A stretch of 64,000 nt of DNA from the NCBI GenBank assembly GCA_023458595.1, contig JAEWYT010000176.1, positions 1-64,000 on the forward strand. The letters run 5' to 3'. Positions 8,459-17,280 of this stretch are shown in pieces. Both the position numbers and the translations under genes were made by a program. This DNA is from Pseudomonadota bacterium (lineage in GTDB: Bacteria; Pseudomonadota; Alphaproteobacteria; Rhizobiales; Tepidamorphaceae). The notes beneath the pieces were generated by a model. That model searched no databases. It had not been told where the DNA came from and saw only the letters and a list, made by a program, of their open reading frames with translations. The number at the start of each line of letters is the position of its first letter. Position 1 is the stretch's first letter.

Positions 8459-9570
8459 ACGTCCGGCCCTCCCCAGACCTCGTTCGCCACCTCGACGATC
8501 ATCTCGAGCTTGCGCCACTGGTCGTCCTCGGTCAGCACGTTGCCTTCCTCGGTCGAGGAGAAGCCGCATTGCGGGCTGAGCGCGAGCTGGTCGAGCGGCA
8601 CGAACCTCGCCGCCTCGTCGATGCGCCGCCTGATCGCGTCCCTGTCTTCGAGCGCGCCAGTCTTCGAGGTGACGAGGCCGAGCACGATGGTCTTGCCCTT
8701 CGGCGTGAACCGCAGCGGCTCGAAGCCACCGGCCCGCTTGGTGTCGTATTCCATGAAATAGCCGTCGAAGCCGATGTCGTTCAGCAGGATCTCGGCGACC
8801 GGCTCGTAGCCGCCGCTCGCCACATAGGTCGATCGGAAGTTGCCGCGGCACAGATGCGTGGTGACGACCATGTCGTCCGGCCGGTCCCGGATCGCCGCAT
8901 CCATCAGCCTGGCGTAGGTCGCCGGCAGCGTCTGCGGATCGGCGCCGCGCCGGCGCACGCCCTCGCGCTGCTCGGGGTCGCAGAGATAGGCCATGTTCAC
9001 TTCGTCGAGCTGCAAATAGCGGCAGCCGGCGTCGTAGAACGCCCGGACCATAGCCGCGTAGGCGTTGCCCAGATCCTCGAAGAAGGCGTCGAGATCGGGG
9101 TAGACCCGGGCGTCGATCGAGTCCCGCCCGTAGCGGAAATGCAGCGAGGTCGGGCTCGGGATCGTCATCTTGGCGATCGTCGCGGCATTCGCCTTCACGA
9201 AGCGGAAGTGATCGATCATCGGATGGTCGGGCGCCGCACCCACCTTGCCGACGGTGCGCAGCATGATCGGGCGGTGCTGCACGCCCTTGAACATCGGTGG
9301 CTGCTCGCCCTCGTAGGATTCGACCCCGCCGAGCCGTTCCAGGAAGTCGAGATGCCAGAAGGCGCGGCGGAACTCGCCGTCGGTGACGGCCTTCAGCCCG
9401 ATATCCTCCTGCCGCCTGATGATCTTTCGGATCTCCTGGTTCTCGACGGCCCGCAGGTCCTCCGCCCCGATCTCGCCCTTCGCGAACTGCTCGCGCGCCC
9501 GCCTGACCGCCGCCGGGCGCAGCAGGCTGCCGACATGGTCGGCGCGGAAGGGCGGCTTCGGCCCCGGCAT
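8455..9570 (-). CDS. Cobalamin-independent methionine synthase (MetE C-terminal)-like methyltransferase
   Basis: A 371-residue protein matching only the catalytic barrel of MetE. The zinc site is intact: His239 and Cys241 in THLCRGN, Glu274 in FMEYD and Cys335 in PQCGFSS. RADHVGSLLRP (about 9-19) and TDGEFRR (64-69) are typical of the short MetE-like branch. The lack of the N-terminal half argues against a housekeeping methionine synthase; members of this branch move methyl or alkyl groups between a donor and a thiol, and epoxyalkane:coenzyme M transferases also belong here. Coupling to a 3-hydroxyacyl-CoA dehydrogenase suggests a catabolic role (inference). Confidence 0.82.
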   Translation of the reverse strand: MPGPKPPFRADHVGSLLRPAAVRRAREQFAKGEIGAEDLRAVENQEIRKIIRRQEDIGLKAVTDGEFRRAFWHLDFLERLGGVESYEGEQPPMFKGVQHRPIMLRTVGKVGAAPDHPMIDHFRFVKANAATIAKMTIPSPTSLHFRYGRDSIDARVYPDLDAFFEDLGNAYAAMVRAFYDAGCRYLQLDEVNMAYLCDPEQREGVRRRGADPQTLPATYARLMDAAIRDRPDDMVVTTHLCRGNFRSTYVASGGYEPVAEILLNDIGFDGYFMEYDTKRAGGFEPLRFTPKGKTIVLGLVTSKTGALEDRDAIRRRIDEAARFVPLDQLALSPQCGFSSTEEGNVLTEDDQWRKLEMIVEVANEVWGGPDV

Positions 9571-9718
9571 CGGGCGTTTCCTCGGGCTCTTGTCGTGGCG
9601 GTTCGGCCGGCACAGTAGCCCCGCCTGTCCGGCGGACCAAGGCGGATGTGCGCGGGGCCTTGAAAAGGGGGCCCAGCACCTGCTCTAACATCCCGCCGAC
9701 GGGCAAGAGGGAGACGCC

Positions 9719-10336
9719 ATGACCGACATGCGGGCCGACAGGCAGGCGATACGCGATCTGGTCGAGAACTGGGCGGTCTGGCGCGATGCCGGCGACTGGG
9801 CCCGCTTCGCGACCGTCTGGCACGACGACGGCTGGATGATGGCGACCTGGTTCCAGGGCCCGGCCGCCGACTTCATCCGGGTGAGCCGCGAGGGGTTCGA
9901 CAAGGGCGTCAGCATCCTGCATTTCCTCGGCGGCACGGCGATCGACCTCGCAGGCGACCGCGCCGTCGCCCAGACCAAGATGACGATCAATCAACGCGCC
10001 CTCGTCCATGACGTGCTCTGCGACGTCGTCTGCACCGGGCGCTTCTACGACTTCCTGGAAAAGCGCGGCGGCAAGTGGGGCGTGGTGCTGCGCCAGCCGA
10101 TCTACGAGAAGGACCGGATGGACCCGGTCGACCCGGCGGCAACGCTGACGCTCGACCCGGCCGTGCTCGCCCGCTTCCCGGAGGGCTACCGGCATCTCGC
10201 CTATCTTCAGGACGGGCTCGGCTTCGAGGTGAAGACGGATATGCCGGGCCTCAAGGGGCCGGTCGTCGAGGCGCTGTACGGACGCGGCGCCGACTGGCTC
10301 GCCGGCAGGCCGCTGCTGGCGCCGAAGCCGCATTGA
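9719..10336 (+). CDS. SnoaL/NTF2-like family protein
   Basis: A 205-residue cytoplasmic protein with an alpha+beta cone fold at about residues 1-140: RDLVENWAVWRDAGDWARFATVWHDD is reduced here to its recognisable core DAGDWARFATVWHDDG. It carries an unusually long C-terminal extension (about 140-205) ending PLLAPKPH. Relatives act as small isomerases, dehydratases or ligand binders. GGGAGACGCC precedes the ATG. The M20 hydrolase gene begins 14 bases after its stop, so the two form a small plus-strand operon inside an otherwise minus-strand region. No catalytic residue can be assigned with confidence. Confidence 0.75.
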   Translation: MTDMRADRQAIRDLVENWAVWRDAGDWARFATVWHDDGWMMATWFQGPAADFIRVSREGFDKGVSILHFLGGTAIDLAGDRAVAQTKMTINQRALVHDVLCDVVCTGRFYDFLEKRGGKWGVVLRQPIYEKDRMDPVDPAATLTLDPAVLARFPEGYRHLAYLQDGLGFEVKTDMPGLKGPVVEALYGRGADWLAGRPLLAPKPH

Positions 10337-10350
10337 AGGACGCAAAGAGG

Positions 10351-11637
10351 ATGCCGGACGAACAGGTTGCATCGGCGCTGACCGCCGCGGTCGACGAGGG
10401 GTTCGAGGACCAGGTCGCGCTGACCGCCGATCTTGTGCGCTTTCCCTCGACGCGGGGCAACGAGGCGACGGCGCAGGACTTCATGGCCGCGCAGATGCGC
10501 ACGCGCGGCCTCGACGTCGACCGCTTCCGCGTCGACATCGACGAGATCAGCCACCTGCCGGGCTTCTCGCCCGCCCACGTGAGCTACGACAACGCCTACA
10601 ACGTCGTCGGCACCAGACGCGCCGCAGACCCGACCGGCCGTTCCCTCATCCTCAATGGCCATATCGACGTGGTGCCGACCGGGCCGGTCGACATGTGGAC
10701 GCGACCGCCCTTCGAGCCCTACGAGAAGGACGGCTGGCTCTACGGCCGCGGCGCCGGCGACATGAAGGCCGGGCTGATCGCCTGCCTCGCCGCGCTCGAC
10801 GCGGTCGATCGCGCAGGTTTCCGCCCGAGCGCCGACATCTTCGTCCAGAGCGTCGTCGAGGAGGAATGCACCGGCAACGGCGCGCTCGCCTGTCTCGCGC
10901 GCGGCTACCGCGCCGACGCCGCGCTGATCCCCGAACCGCTGCACGAGTGCCTGATCCGCGCGCAGATCGGCGTCATCTGGTTCCAGGTGAAGGTGCGCGG
11001 CATCCCCGTCCACGTCGCCTTCGCCGGCGAGGGCTCGAATGCGATCGAGGCGGCCTACACGATCATGCAGGCCCTGCACGGGCTCGAGGCGGAATGGAAT
11101 TCCCGCAAGGCCGACTATCCGCCCTACGAGAGCGTCGAGCACCCGATCAACCTGAACGTCGGCCGCATCGAGGGCGGCGACTGGGCCTCCAGCGTGCCGG
11201 CCTGGTGCACCTTCGACGTGCGCGTGGCGATCTTTCCCGGCCAGAGCATCGAGGACGCGAAGCGCGAGATCGAGGAGACGATCCGCAAGGCCTCGCGCAA
11301 GAGCGCCTTCCTGCAGAACAACCCGCCGGAGATTGTCTATAACGGCTTCGAGGCTGAGGGCTACGTGCTGAAGGGTGCCGAGGCGCCGGTCGGCGTGCTG
11401 GCCGACGCCCATCGCCGCGTCTTCGGCGAGCCCCTGAACGAGGCCGCGAGCACGGCGACCACCGACGCGCGCTTCTTCGGGCTCTACGGCGACACGCCGG
11501 CGCTGGTCTACGGCCCGCGCTCGGAGTTCATCCACGGCTTCGACGAGCGGGTGGACCTACAGTCGCTGCGGCGGGTGACGAAGGCGATGACGCTGTTTAT
11601 CGCCGACTGGTGCGGACTGGAGCCGAAGCGCGGCTAG
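10351..11637 (+). CDS. M20-family ArgE/DapE-like deacylase
   Basis: Zinc metallohydrolase of 428 residues that removes acyl groups from amino acids or small amides. Metal-site residues are clear: His104 and Asp106 in LNGHIDVVPTG, Asp137 in GRGAGDMKAG, the Glu170-172 run in VEEECTGNG, and a late His in FIHGFDERV. The lid/dimerisation domain lies around 190-310. I used the ATG at 10351 (AAAGAGG upstream) rather than the longer open frame. Its stop overlaps the stop of the convergent SDR gene by 3-4 bases through a shared CTAG. Confidence 0.9.
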   Translation: MPDEQVASALTAAVDEGFEDQVALTADLVRFPSTRGNEATAQDFMAAQMRTRGLDVDRFRVDIDEISHLPGFSPAHVSYDNAYNVVGTRRAADPTGRSLILNGHIDVVPTGPVDMWTRPPFEPYEKDGWLYGRGAGDMKAGLIACLAALDAVDRAGFRPSADIFVQSVVEEECTGNGALACLARGYRADAALIPEPLHECLIRAQIGVIWFQVKVRGIPVHVAFAGEGSNAIEAAYTIMQALHGLEAEWNSRKADYPPYESVEHPINLNVGRIEGGDWASSVPAWCTFDVRVAIFPGQSIEDAKREIEETIRKASRKSAFLQNNPPEIVYNGFEAEGYVLKGAEAPVGVLADAHRRVFGEPLNEAASTATTDARFFGLYGDTPALVYGPRSEFIHGFDERVDLQSLRRVTKAMTLFIADWCGLEPKRG

Positions 11638-12425
11638 CCGCGCAGGCCCCCGTAGGACTGCCAGGTGACGCTCGCGAGATAACCGGCGTCGACGGGAAGG
11701 TTGACGCCGGTGATCGCCCCGCTCTCGGGCCCGAGCAGCCAGGCCGCGGCAAGGCCGACCTCCTTCGGCTCGACGAGCCGCTTCAGCGCCGCGCCCGACG
11801 TCAGCGCCTCCTTCGACAGGGCGCCGTGCTCGAAGGCGACGAGCAGGGCGGGCGTCGCCGTGAAGCCCGGCGATACCGCGTTGACGCGCACACCCTTCGG
11901 TCCCCATTCGGCGGCGAGCGTCATGGTCAGGTTGATGACCGCCGCCTTCGCTGGCCCGTAGCCGTGCACCGGGGCCGAGCCCATGCCGACGACGGAGGCG
12001 ATGTTGACGATCGCGCCGCGTCTCCGCTCCGCCATGCGGCCGCCGACCTCGCGGCAGACGACGTAGGTTCCGCGCAGGTCGACCGCGATTTCGCGGTCCC
12101 AGTCCGCCATCCTGAGACGCTGCGGCGGGTGCATCTTGCCGAGGATGCCCGCCGCGTTCACGAGGCCATCGATCGGGCCGTGCCGTTCCTCGATCGCCGC
12201 GATGCCCTCGGCCACGGTCTTCTCCTTCGAGACGTCGAAGGGCTCCGGCCAGATGATCTTGCTTTCGCTGCCGGCGGCATCCGCCGACGGCCTGATATCG
12301 ACGCAGACGACGCGGAAGCCCTTGCTCGCGAGGACGTCGGCGGTCGCCGCCCCTATGCCGCTCGCCGCCCCGGTCACGAGTGCGAGCGGCCGTTCGTTCG
12401 CGGAAGTCCGGCCCGTAGACGGCAT
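11634..12425 (-). CDS. SDR-family oxidoreductase
   Basis: Classical short-chain dehydrogenase/reductase of 263 residues. The cofactor motif is TGAASGIG (18-25); an Asp after the second strand (CVDI) suggests NAD rather than NADP. The catalytic YxxxK is YGPAK. The C-terminus ends WQSYGGLRG, almost the same wording as the SDR at 22758-23558, so the two are likely paralogues. It follows the TetR gene by only 3 bases on the same strand. The substrate is unknown; a hydroxyl group of a catabolic intermediate is the natural guess. Confidence 0.88.
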   Translation of the reverse strand: MPSTGRTSANERPLALVTGAASGIGAATADVLASKGFRVVCVDIRPSADAAGSESKIIWPEPFDVSKEKTVAEGIAAIEERHGPIDGLVNAAGILGKMHPPQRLRMADWDREIAVDLRGTYVVCREVGGRMAERRRGAIVNIASVVGMGSAPVHGYGPAKAAVINLTMTLAAEWGPKGVRVNAVSPGFTATPALLVAFEHGALSKEALTSGAALKRLVEPKEVGLAAAWLLGPESGAITGVNLPVDAGYLASVTWQSYGGLRG

Positions 12426-12428
12426 CGG

Positions 12429-13100
12429 CTAGCCTTCTCCGTTTTCCTCGCCCGCGAACAGGCCCTGGCGGATCAGCTTGGCATAGGTGTTCACGACCCA
12501 TTTCGGGATCCTGATGCCATTCCCGTCCTCGCGGTAGCGCATGCCGATATAGCCGCGCGCGGCGAGCAGCACGTAGGCGATGATCTCGAGCTCGCGCTTG
12601 TCGAAGCCCGGCATCTCCCCCTTCGCCCAGCTGCGCTGCAGGCTGCGCGTGTAGCCGCCGGCGATGACCTCCATGTGCTTGTGGTGCGCCTTGGGCGCCA
12701 GCGTCTCGGCCTCGTAGAGGATGCGGTAGAACTCGGGAAATTCCTCGAGGTACTGGAAATATGCCTTGATCCGCTGGATCTCGCGCTCCGCGCCGGTCGC
12801 GTCCGGATCGAGCCGCTCCTTGATATATTCCAGCATCTCCTGGCCGAGCGTCGGCAGAAGCTGGTCGAAGAGGTCCTGTCGCGATTCGAAGTAGTTGTAG
12901 AACGTTCCCTGGGCCACTTCGGCGCGTTCGGTGATCTTGGCGATCGAGGCGTCCGCGTAGCCGACCTCGCCGACGACCTCGGCGGCGGCGCGGAACAGCG
13001 CGTCGCGCGTGCGCTCGCTGCGCTCGGCGCGCGTTTGCGGCTTCTTCTTGGCCGGCCGTGCGCTCCTTCGCGCTGTCGCCGGTTTTGCTTGTTCACGCAC
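12429..13100 (-). CDS. TetR/AcrR-family transcriptional regulator
   Basis: One-component repressor of 223 residues with a basic N-terminal tail rich in Lys/Arg, the DNA-binding domain at about 28-80 (ITERAEVAQGTFYNYFES is the HTH with the hallmark TFYNYF) and a ligand-binding helical domain. The likely start is GTG at 13100. It lies 116 bases after the MmgE/PrpD gene and just before the SDR, so it is the natural candidate to control the long acyl-CoA operon upstream; a CoA ester or the free acid would be a plausible ligand (inference). Confidence 0.88.
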   Translation of the reverse strand: MREQAKPATARRSARPAKKKPQTRAERSERTRDALFRAAAEVVGEVGYADASIAKITERAEVAQGTFYNYFESRQDLFDQLLPTLGQEMLEYIKERLDPDATGAEREIQRIKAYFQYLEEFPEFYRILYEAETLAPKAHHKHMEVIAGGYTRSLQRSWAKGEMPGFDKRELEIIAYVLLAARGYIGMRYREDGNGIRIPKWVVNTYAKLIRQGLFAGEENGEG

Positions 13101-13216
13101 CCTGACTACCCGTTTGCTCCGCAGAAAGTGGCCAACTGTTCCGACTTATAGAGATCGTCCTCTCGTGCAGGCAATCCGGGTCGAGCATCCGCGACCGGTT
13201 TTCAAGGACAAAGTCC

Positions 13217-14563
13217 TTATCGCGGCGCCCGTGCGAATGCCCCGACCACGTCGGCGATCGAACCCTCCGGCAGGCCGTCGACGAAGCCTTCGAGCAGGTC
13301 GTAGGCGCCGGGCGGCACGCCCGTCTCCGCGCCGATCCGGCGGATGAGCTCCGAGACGGTCGCCCGGTCGAAGTCGAAATTCTCCGTCGTCATGTTCTCG
13401 TAGCGCGACAGGTTCTCGCCGGACGCTAGCTTCACGTCGATCCGGCAGCACAGCGTCGGCACGCCCTCGTCGCTGACGAGCTCGATGCGGTCAACGAGCG
13501 CGTTGACGTCGGGATCGTCGTAGGTTGTCATCATCGCCATGCTCGGCACGCCGCGCACCAGCGTCGCGGCGATGCAGAAGGGGATGCTCATCAGCGTTCC
13601 CGAGATCGAGTGGAAAGGCCCGACCGCGTCCATGCCGGCATAGCCCGTCTCGAACGGGTTCATCATCACCCGCGCCGAGGCGACGGGGCGCTCGCCGATC
13701 TCCTCGCGCAACGCCAGCGCGCAGGTGACCGGCGTCTGGTTGAAGGCGCAGACGGGGAAGGGCTTGAAGGTCACGCGTCTGATCGCCCACTCCTTCCCGA
13801 GCTTCCCCGACAGGGTTGCCGCGTCGCAATCGGTGCGGGCGAATGCCCTGACGAATCCGGAGCGTCCCTCGATGGCGTGCGGGGCCGACACCGATCCGGC
13901 CCGCGCGAGCTCGGCGGCGGCGAGGCCGGTGCGGCCGGCGACGCCGACCTGGTAGCGCCATTCGTCGGTCCCGTCGGCGAAGGACTGCAGGATGCCGCCC
14001 GAGAACGAGGCGGCGTTGGCGATGGCCGCAGCGGTGCGCTCCGCGTCGAGCCCCATCAGCCGGGAGGCGGCGGCGGCAGCCGCGATCGTACCGTAGATCG
14101 GCGAGGCACGCAGGCCCGCCGGCGTCGTCAGACCGCCATAGGCGCCTTCGAGCAGGCCGCCCGCCTCGTAGCCGGCGACGAGCGCGGGGATCAGCCGGTC
14201 GAGCGGATAGCCGTCGGCCTCGATCATGGCGGTCAGAAGCGGGATCATGATCGCGCCGAGGTGGGCGGCGCCGCACGTGTCCTCCTGGGCGCGGCCGTGG
14301 AACAGCGCGGAGTTCGCGAGCGCCGCGCCGCCGACTGGGGTCCGTCGGCCGTCGGCGAGCAACGTCGCCCCGCCTTCGCGCGCCTCGCCGTCCATCGCGA
14401 GCGCGGCTTTCCGGGCGACTGGCGCATAGGGCGTCGGGTGCGACCCGAGGCCGATGCCGTAGCCGTTGAGCAGGCAGACGCGCGCCTTTTCCACGACCTC
14501 CGGCGGCAGCCGGTCGGTCGTCAGGCCGCTGGTGAAGTCGGCGATGGCTTGGCTGAGCGTCAT
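13217..14563 (-). CDS. MmgE/PrpD family protein
   Basis: Member of the 2-methylcitrate dehydratase/iminodisuccinate epimerase-like family, 448 residues, nearly full length. Visible family traits are the N-terminal helical half with RVCLLNGYGIGLG, the central ALANSALFHGRAQEDT (conserved AxxNGxxxHxxDxD-like region) and the later FKPFPVCAFNQTPV. Many such proteins are not PrpD; they act on tricarboxylates or other branched acids. Start choice: GGGAGA lies 6 bases before ATG 14563; an ATG at 14584 that overlaps the ligase stop would add seven residues. It is the last structural gene of the long minus-strand operon. Confidence 0.85.
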   Translation of the reverse strand: MTLSQAIADFTSGLTTDRLPPEVVEKARVCLLNGYGIGLGSHPTPYAPVARKAALAMDGEAREGGATLLADGRRTPVGGAALANSALFHGRAQEDTCGAAHLGAIMIPLLTAMIEADGYPLDRLIPALVAGYEAGGLLEGAYGGLTTPAGLRASPIYGTIAAAAAASRLMGLDAERTAAAIANAASFSGGILQSFADGTDEWRYQVGVAGRTGLAAAELARAGSVSAPHAIEGRSGFVRAFARTDCDAATLSGKLGKEWAIRRVTFKPFPVCAFNQTPVTCALALREEIGERPVASARVMMNPFETGYAGMDAVGPFHSISGTLMSIPFCIAATLVRGVPSMAMMTTYDDPDVNALVDRIELVSDEGVPTLCCRIDVKLASGENLSRYENMTTENFDFDRATVSELIRRIGAETGVPPGAYDLLEGFVDGLPEGSIADVVGAFARAPR

Positions 14564-14580
14564 GGCGCGTCTCCCTTCGT

Positions 14581-16083
14581 TCATGCGCTGGCGGCGAATT
14601 CGTCGCGCAGCGTTCTCTTCAGGACCTTCCCGGACGGGTTGCGCGGCAGCGCGTCGCGGATGTGCAGCTCGCGCGGCACCTTGAAGCCCGCGAGGTGATC
14701 GCGGCAGTGACCGGTCAGGGTCGCGAGGTCGAGGCTCTCGCCGGGCTTCAGCACGATGACGGCGACCGGGCGCTCGCCCCACTTGTCGTCGGGCAGGCCG
14801 ATCACCGCGACCTCGCTCACCTGCGGCAGCGCGTAGATGACGCGCTCGACCTCGGAGGAGGCGATGTTCTCGCCGCCCGAGATGATCATGTCCTTCTTGC
14901 GGTCGGTGATCGTCAGGAACCCGTCCTTGTCGAGGAGCCCGACGTCGCCGGTGCGGAACCAGCCGTCGGGAAAGAAGCTCGCCGCCGTCTTCGCCTCGTC
15001 CTTCCAGTAGCCGATCGTCACCTTCGGCCCGCGCACGCAGATCTCGCCCTCCGTGCGCGGCGGCAGGAAGGCGCCGGTCTCGTCGCGGATCGCCACCTCG
15101 CAATGGGCGAGCTGACGGCCGGTCGAGCCGATCTTCTCGATCTCCTTACCCGCTTCCATCAGCGTGTCGCCGCTGCAGGTCTCGGTGAGGCCGTAGCCGT
15201 CGATGTAGCGGCCGTTCGGGAACAGCTCGCCGAAGGCCCGGATGCGCGACTCCGGCGTCTTCTCGCCGCCGCCGATAGCCCACTTGAAGGTCGACAGGTC
15301 GTACTCGCCGCGCTCGGGATAGGAAAGCAGGCGGCCGAGCATCACCGGCGCGAACCACGCGCAGGTGAGTTTCTCCCTCTCGATTGCCGACAGGGCCTCG
15401 GCCTCATCGAAGTCGCGCAGGATGCACAGGGTTCCGCCGAGCCAGTAGACCGCCATGCCGGGCAGGTCGAAGGCGCCGACGTGATAGAGCGGCCCGACGA
15501 CGAGGATCCGGTCGGCCTCGCTGAGCGCCAGCGCGATGACGTGGTCCATGCACTTCCAGTAGAAGTTCGAGTAGGTGTGCATCACCCCCTTCGGCCGGTC
15601 GGTGGTGCCGGAGGTGTACATCAGCCGGAACAGGTCGTCAGGACGGCGGATCACCGGCTCGGTGACCGGCGCCGCGTCCCCTGAGAGCGCCGCGCTGTCG
15701 GCCTGTGCGGCGGCATCGACCGCGACAGCGTGCGGAGAAGCCTTCAGGATCGCGCCGAATTCCTCGTCGACCAGGACGAGCTTCGCTTCGGCGTTGTCGA
15801 AGATGTAGGTGGCTTCCTCGGGGGCGAGGCGGAAATTGACCGGCAGGAAGACCGCGCCGATGTGGCTCACCGCCAGGGCCGCCTCGACGAAGGTCGGCGA
15901 GTTCTTCATGAACACGGCGACGACGTCGTTCTCGCCGATGCCGCGCTCCGACAGCCACCCGGCGAGGCGCTGGACGCGCTCCCACAGCTCGGCATAGGAC
16001 CGGTGGTCGCCGTCGTGGACGATCGCAGTGCGGTCCGGCGTCCGCGTGGCGTGGAAGCGGAGACTGGCGCTCAGGTTCATCAT
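14581..16083 (-). CDS. AMP-forming acyl-CoA synthetase
   Basis: Activates a carboxylic acid to its CoA thioester through an acyl-adenylate. The 500-residue chain has the P-loop-like motif YTSGTTDRPKGV (156-167), the A5 motif DGYGLTETC, the A7 region GWFRTGDVGLLD, the A8 hinge ITDRKKDMI and the catalytic Lys in RNPSGKVLKR (Lys486). Length and motif wording fit the long/medium-chain or aromatic acid ligase group; the acid cannot be named. It stands 15 bases after the acyl-CoA dehydrogenase gene and its stop touches the next gene, so it is the activation step of this operon. Confidence 0.93.
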   Translation of the reverse strand: MMNLSASLRFHATRTPDRTAIVHDGDHRSYAELWERVQRLAGWLSERGIGENDVVAVFMKNSPTFVEAALAVSHIGAVFLPVNFRLAPEEATYIFDNAEAKLVLVDEEFGAILKASPHAVAVDAAAQADSAALSGDAAPVTEPVIRRPDDLFRLMYTSGTTDRPKGVMHTYSNFYWKCMDHVIALALSEADRILVVGPLYHVGAFDLPGMAVYWLGGTLCILRDFDEAEALSAIEREKLTCAWFAPVMLGRLLSYPERGEYDLSTFKWAIGGGEKTPESRIRAFGELFPNGRYIDGYGLTETCSGDTLMEAGKEIEKIGSTGRQLAHCEVAIRDETGAFLPPRTEGEICVRGPKVTIGYWKDEAKTAASFFPDGWFRTGDVGLLDKDGFLTITDRKKDMIISGGENIASSEVERVIYALPQVSEVAVIGLPDDKWGERPVAVIVLKPGESLDLATLTGHCRDHLAGFKVPRELHIRDALPRNPSGKVLKRTLRDEFAASA

Positions 16084-16098
16084 GGCGGCACCCTCCGA

Positions 16099-17271
16099 TC
16101 AGTACGAGCGCGGCATCTTGAGATTGTGCTGCGCGATGAAGTTGAGGATCATTTCTTCCGACACCGGGGCGAACCGGAACAGACGCGCGTCGCGCCAGAT
16201 CCGCTCGACGTGGCTTTCCTTCGCGTAGCCCATGCCGCCCATGGTCTGCATGGCCCGGTCGGTGGCGAGCTGGGCGGCCTGGGAGGCGATCAGCTTGGCG
16301 ATGTTGGCCTCAGAGCCGTAGGGCTCGCCCGCGTCGAACAGCGAGGCCGCCTTGTAGTTCATCAGCTGCGCGCATTCGAGCTGGGCGTAGGCTTCGGCGA
16401 GCGGGAACTGGATGCCCTGGTAGGCCGCGATGGACCGGTCGCCGAACACCTTGCGCGTTTCGGCGTATTCGACCGCGAGCCGCAGCGCGAGCTTTCCCGC
16501 GCCGACCAGGCAGGCCGTGGTGACGATGCGCTCGGTGTTGAGGACGTCGAGCAGTTCGCGCCAGCCGCCGTCGAGCGTCCCGAGAACCTCGTCGGGCGCC
16601 GCCCACACGTCGTCGAGATAGACGAGGCTCGAGGTCAGGGTGTTGGTGCCGACCTTCTCGATCGGCGCGTGGGTCACGCCTTCGCGGTCGCGGTCGATGA
16701 GGAACATCGTGACGCCCTCGGTGCGCCGCGGCACCTCGTCCTTTCGCCGGGTGCGGACCACTGCGAGCATCTTGTCGGCCTGGGGTACGCCGGTGATCCA
16801 GATCTTGCGTCCGTTGAGCCGGAACCCGTTGCCGTCGCGGCGGGCGAAGGCCTCCATCTCGAGCGCGTTGGAGCCGGTGTTCGGCTCTGTCAGCGCCATG
16901 CAGAACTTTATCGAGCCGTTCGCCAGCTGCGGCAGGTACGAGCGTTTGACCTCCTCGCTGCCGAAACGCGATATGGAGACGCCGCCGAAGATCGGGTTGT
17001 TCATGAACATCTGGCCGATCGTCGAGCCGGCGCCCGTCGAGGCCAGGGTTTCCACCACCATCGCCAGCTCGAGCATGCCGAGGCCAGCGCCGCCGTATTC
17101 CTCCGGAAGCGCCGTGCCGGCGAGGCCGGCGTCGCAGATGGCCTGCCAGATCTCGGCGGGGAACGCCTTCTCGGCGTCGAGCTTGCGCCAGTATTCCAGC
17201 CCGTACCGTTCGCCGACCTTCGTCGCCGTGTCGACGATCATCCGCTGTACTTCGGTCTTCGCAAAATCCAT
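16099..17271 (-). CDS. Acyl-CoA dehydrogenase
   Basis: FAD-dependent alpha,beta-dehydrogenase of acyl-CoA, 390 residues, passing electrons to ETF. Signature segments are ALTEPNTGSNA (FAD-binding), GRKIWITG, YAETRKVFGDRSIAAYQGIQFPLAEA (here cited only as YAETRKVFG and GIQFPLAEA) and MGGMGYAKE near the C-terminus. It ends in MPRSY, as does the second acyl-CoA dehydrogenase at 37823-38980, which suggests the same subfamily. It lies between E2 and the acyl-CoA ligase in the operon, 9 bases from E2 and 15 from the ligase. Confidence 0.93.
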   Translation of the reverse strand: MDFAKTEVQRMIVDTATKVGERYGLEYWRKLDAEKAFPAEIWQAICDAGLAGTALPEEYGGAGLGMLELAMVVETLASTGAGSTIGQMFMNNPIFGGVSISRFGSEEVKRSYLPQLANGSIKFCMALTEPNTGSNALEMEAFARRDGNGFRLNGRKIWITGVPQADKMLAVVRTRRKDEVPRRTEGVTMFLIDRDREGVTHAPIEKVGTNTLTSSLVYLDDVWAAPDEVLGTLDGGWRELLDVLNTERIVTTACLVGAGKLALRLAVEYAETRKVFGDRSIAAYQGIQFPLAEAYAQLECAQLMNYKAASLFDAGEPYGSEANIAKLIASQAAQLATDRAMQTMGGMGYAKESHVERIWRDARLFRFAPVSEEMILNFIAQHNLKMPRSY

Positions 17272-17280
17272 GGGTGATCC

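Noticed and set aside
8455..9570. Epoxyalkane:coenzyme M transferase
   Set aside because: Length and zinc site would allow it, but no coenzyme M synthesis, epoxide carboxylase or alkene monooxygenase genes are in the window; kept only as an alternative.
13217..14563. Naming the MmgE/PrpD protein prpD of a methylcitrate cycle
   Set aside because: prpB, prpC and an aconitase-type gene are absent, and the family is functionally diverse.
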